Of a stretch of DNA of 64,000 bases, positions 61,083 through 64,000 are shown piece after piece. The notes beneath the pieces are model-generated. The model was not told where the DNA came from and made no database searches. It saw nothing but the letters and a program-made list of their open reading frames with translations. How positions within the stretch are numbered: the stretch's first letter is position 1; each line of letters starts with the position of its first letter. Made by a program: the position numbers and the translations under genes. The DNA comes from Senegalimassilia sp003474385 (lineage in GTDB: Bacteria; Actinomycetota; Coriobacteriia; Coriobacteriales; Eggerthellaceae), in NCBI RefSeq assembly GCF_003474385.1, contig NZ_QUCY01000005.1, positions 49,260-113,259 of the forward strand. Reading direction: 5' to 3'.

Positions 61083-61343
61083 TCGAATCCGAAACCGAAT
61101 CGTTACCTTTTTCACCCCATTTTTCCGAGCCTGGTGGCGGATTCGGCCGGTCGCAGCATCAAAACAGAGTAAAATATGAGTTGAGGGGACGTGGTTGTTG
61201 GGGAACCCCGTCACCTTGGCGTCGCACGTTATGCAATCATCGATTCCACTTGGCCGCCCGCAGGCGGCCGCCCGCACATCGAATCAACGAAGACGCATCG
61301 CCCGACGCACGTTTCATCTATGACGTCGAGGGAAGGGAACGCC

Positions 61344-63917
61344 ATGAAAGCAAACGAATCCACAACGCATATAGGATCCACACCCTACATGCAGAACCGC
61401 GAGCTGTCGTGGCTCACGTTCAACGAGCGCGTGCTCGACCAAGGCGCCGATGAGACTGTTCCACTGCTCGAGCGCCTGAACTTCATCAGCATCTTCTGGT
61501 CCAACCTCCAGGAGTTCTTCATGGTGCGCGTGGGCAGCCTGACCGACCTGTCGCTTCTGAAGAAGCAGGTCCTCGACTCGAAGACGGGCATGACGCCGGC
61601 GGAGCAGCTTTCCGCCATCCACAAGCGTTGCCACGAGCTGTACCCCGTGCAGGAGCAGACCTACGCCGAGGTGCGCCAGGCCCTGGCCGCACACGGCGTG
61701 CGCCATCTGCGCCCCGCCGATCTCAACGACGAGCAGCGCGCCTTCCTGGCCGACTACACGGCCGCCAACATCATGCCGTTCCTGTCCCCGCAGATCATCA
61801 ATTCGCGCCACCCCTTCCCCCATCTGGAGAACGGGTCGCTCTACGTCATCGTGCGCCTTAACGAGGAAGTGGGCCCGAAGAAGCCCAAGAAGAAGGACAA
61901 GGCCAAGGACGGCAAAACCGTCAAGGCCGCGAAAATCCATCCTTCCGCCGAGGAAAGCGAGAACCTGGGCGCCGAGGGCGTCACCGTGGGCATCCTTCCC
62001 ATGCCGCGCCAGTGCGCCCGCGTCATCAAGCTGCCGGGCGAGGGCTTCCAGTTCATCCTGCTCGAGCACGCGGTGGAGATGACCGCCGCCCAGGTGTTCA
62101 GCATGTACACCGTCAAGCACACCAACGTCCTGTGCGTCACGCGCAACGCCGACCTGGACGCCACGGAGAACACCGACGAGTCCGACGAGGATTATCGCGA
62201 GCACATGAAGCGCATCCTGAAGAAGCGCGGCCGCTTGGCACCGGTGCGCCTGGAGTCCGAGCGCCCGCTTTCCAGCGTGCTCCAGGAGCTTCTGCTCGAT
62301 CGCCTAAACCTCAAGCCGCATCAGACCTACGTCACCAGCGTGCCGCTCGACATGAGCTGGACCTGGGGCCTTGGAAGCAATCTGCCCGAGCAGGAGCGCA
62401 TGGCGCTGTCCAACCCCCCGTTCACCCCGCAGTGGCCGGCATGCCTTGACCGCAACCGCTCCATCATCGAGCAGGTCTGCGAGCGCGAGGTGCTGCTCAG
62501 CTACCCCTACGAGTCCATGGACGCGTTCGTGCAGCTGCTGCGCGATGCCGCGGCAGACCCCACCGTCATCTCCATCAAGATCACGTTGTACCGCCTGGCG
62601 CGCCAGTCGCACCTGGCCGAGGCGCTCATCGCCGCCGCCGAGTCCGGCAAGCAGGTCACGGCGCTGTTCGAGTTGCGCGCGCGCTTCGACGAGTCGAACA
62701 ACATCGAGTGGTCGCAACGCTTCGAGGAGGCCGGCTGCAACGTCATCTACGGCTTCCGCGATTACAAGGTGCACAGCAAGATCTGCTGCATCACGCGCCA
62801 AACCGAGAACGGCCTGCAATACATCACGCAGCTGGGCACGGGCAACTACAACGAGAAGACGGCGAAGCTCTACACCGACCTGAGCTTCATCACCGCCGAC
62901 GAGACCATCGGCCGCGATGCCACCGAGTTCTTCCGCAACATGCAGCTGGAGAACGCCTCGGATAACTACGACATCCTGTCCGTGGCGCCGCTGCAGATCA
63001 AGCCCGGCATCATCGCCAACATCGACGAGCAGATCGCCCTTGCACGCGAAGGCAAGCCGTGCGGCCTGTTCTTCAAGACTAACAGCGTCACCGACAAGGA
63101 CATCATCGTCAAGATCGCCGAGGCAAGCCAGGCGGGCGTGCCGGTCACGCTGCTCGTGCGCGGCATATCATGCCTGGTCCCGGGCGTGCCCGGCTACACC
63201 GACAACGTCCGCGTGGTCTCCATCGTGGGCCGTCTGCTCGAGCACAGCCGCATCTACGGCTTCGGCCCGCGCGAGAACATCAAGATCTTCCTGTCCAGCG
63301 CCGACCTTATGACGCGCAACATGGAGAAGCGCGTCGAGATCGCATGGCCCATCCTCGACGAGGGGCTGCGCAACCAGGTGCTCGACTACATCGCCACGTG
63401 CCTGCGCGACACGGCGAAGCTGCGCGAGCTGAAGGCCGACGGAACCTATACCAAGCTCGGCGAGCTGGCCAAGCCCGACGAGCCGAAGTTCGAGTCGCAG
63501 GACTTCCTCATCAAGGAGGCCCAGCGCGCCCGCGCGGCGGCTGCCAAGGCTAAGGCCGCACGCAATGCGAACTCCCGCAAGCTCATGAACGAGCAGCGTC
63601 AGGCGCAGATGGCCGAAGCCGAGGCTAAGGTGGAGGCCGTGGCCAAGGCGGAAGCCGCAGCCGCAAAGGCGGCCAGGGAGGCCGAAGCCGCCCACAAGGC
63701 CGCGCTCGAGGCCGAGACCGCCGCGAAAGCCGCCGAGGCGGAAGCGATTGCGAAGCCGCAGGCTGCCCCCAAGCCCGCCGAGGCCGCAGCCCAGCCCGTA
63801 CCGGTGAAGGCGCAGGTCATCAACGAGCCCATGCAGGCGCCCAGCCACTCCGGCATCCAGCGACGCCCCGAGAAGCCCAGCCTCCTCGCCCGAGTCCTAG
63901 CGAAGTTCATCCGCTAA
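61344..63917 (+). CDS. ppk: Polyphosphate kinase 1 with Lys-rich insert and long Ala/Lys/Glu tail
   Basis: A protein of 857 residues that reversibly makes polyphosphate from ATP. ATG 61344 (GGGAAGGGAACGCC upstream) puts the conserved NRELSWLTFNERVLDQ at residues 18-33. The core includes LNFISIFWSNLQEFFMVRVG, SYPYESMDAFVQLLRDAAAD, YGFRDYKVHSKICCITR with the autophosphorylated His (about 476), and FKTNSVTDKDIIVKIAEASQ. Two additions are unusual: a lysine-rich insert (PKKPKKKDKAKDGKTVKAAK, about residues 178-197) and a C-terminal extension of about 130 residues that is Ala/Lys/Glu-rich and predicted coiled coil. Most PPK1 proteins are near 700 residues. The gene follows ppx. Confidence 0.93.
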   Translation: MKANESTTHIGSTPYMQNRELSWLTFNERVLDQGADETVPLLERLNFISIFWSNLQEFFMVRVGSLTDLSLLKKQVLDSKTGMTPAEQLSAIHKRCHELYPVQEQTYAEVRQALAAHGVRHLRPADLNDEQRAFLADYTAANIMPFLSPQIINSRHPFPHLENGSLYVIVRLNEEVGPKKPKKKDKAKDGKTVKAAKIHPSAEESENLGAEGVTVGILPMPRQCARVIKLPGEGFQFILLEHAVEMTAAQVFSMYTVKHTNVLCVTRNADLDATENTDESDEDYREHMKRILKKRGRLAPVRLESERPLSSVLQELLLDRLNLKPHQTYVTSVPLDMSWTWGLGSNLPEQERMALSNPPFTPQWPACLDRNRSIIEQVCEREVLLSYPYESMDAFVQLLRDAAADPTVISIKITLYRLARQSHLAEALIAAAESGKQVTALFELRARFDESNNIEWSQRFEEAGCNVIYGFRDYKVHSKICCITRQTENGLQYITQLGTGNYNEKTAKLYTDLSFITADETIGRDATEFFRNMQLENASDNYDILSVAPLQIKPGIIANIDEQIALAREGKPCGLFFKTNSVTDKDIIVKIAEASQAGVPVTLLVRGISCLVPGVPGYTDNVRVVSIVGRLLEHSRIYGFGPRENIKIFLSSADLMTRNMEKRVEIAWPILDEGLRNQVLDYIATCLRDTAKLRELKADGTYTKLGELAKPDEPKFESQDFLIKEAQRARAAAAKAKAARNANSRKLMNEQRQAQMAEAEAKVEAVAKAEAAAAKAAREAEAAHKAALEAETAAKAAEAEAIAKPQAAPKPAEAAAQPVPVKAQVINEPMQAPSHSGIQRRPEKPSLLARVLAKFIR

Positions 63918-64000
63918 CCCCAGAGACCCTGCTCACCAAGAAGCCCCGCTCACTGAACCGCACCCCAAATCTTGGACAAAGAAAAGAAAGTCTGAGATTT

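Noticed and set aside
63940..64000. Terminator or IS end at the right edge (AAATCTTGGAC...GTCTGAGATTT)
   Set aside because: The arms have two mismatches and the window ends at once, so neither a terminator nor an element end can be supported.
1..64000. CRISPR arrays, rRNA, tRNA or prophage genes
   Set aside because: No regular direct-repeat/spacer pattern, no rRNA or tRNA signature and no phage structural or integrase gene was recognised anywhere in the window.

Overview
The window is GC-rich, densely coded actinobacterial DNA. Several features point to a gut member of the Coriobacteriia, most likely family Eggerthellaceae: a Tat-exported FAD-binding fumarate-reductase-like protein next to a membrane multiheme cytochrome c, a LuxR regulator carried on a multi-span membrane domain, a DMSO-reductase-type molybdoenzyme operon with its TorD chaperone, and LxQTGD-type surface anchoring with a class B sortase. 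Genus and species cannot be fixed from the sequence alone. No rRNA, tRNA or CRISPR array was recognised.

Layout. 1-13 kb: housekeeping and membrane genes (end of an MFS transporter, C39-like peptidase, two hotdog thioesterases, an ATP-grasp/flippase pair, a two-gene Fluc fluoride channel, a J-domain membrane protein, purH, an XdhC-like protein, purN, a Fic protein). 13-24.8 kb: a defence island with a complete type I restriction-modification operon (hsdM-hsdS-abi_C-hsdR), a Schlafen/AlbA_2 gene, and a divergent operon of a DUF4268 nuclease-like protein plus two unknown genes; it ends in decayed DNA holding a serpin pseudogene. 24.9-29.2 kb: LuxR regulator and flavoprotein/cytochrome respiratory pair. 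29.2-35.5 kb: a three-gene cluster of glycine-zipper and 11-residue-repeat proteins with a divergent XRE regulator and a 20-bp palindrome (the best candidate for an undescribed system), then a MerR/lipoprotein pair. 35.5-40.3 kb: a gene graveyard with a dead IS200/IS605 transposase, fragments of metE-like, IS3, aminotransferase and membrane genes, and one intact Abi/HEPN gene. 40.4-42.5 kb: permease plus isochorismatase-like hydrolase. 43-49 kb: molybdoenzyme operon (catalytic subunit, FeS subunit, NrfD, TorD) with a divergent TetR. 49.4-53.3 kb: purM, purF and a sortase whose gene overlaps purF. 53.6-64 kb: a 32-residue membrane protein and a polyphosphate locus (PAP, Ppx/GppA, PPK1) interrupted by a large frameshifted BspA-like surface protein.

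Genes that work together. purH, purN, purM and purF supply inosinate synthesis from scattered sites. PAP, Ppx and PPK1 could make, trim and use polyphosphate. The two respiratory clusters probably pass menaquinol electrons to organic acceptors. The restriction, Abi and Fic genes form a defence block. Two families of short palindromic repeats are scattered between genes, and insertion-sequence scars sit beside remnants of methionine-biosynthesis genes.
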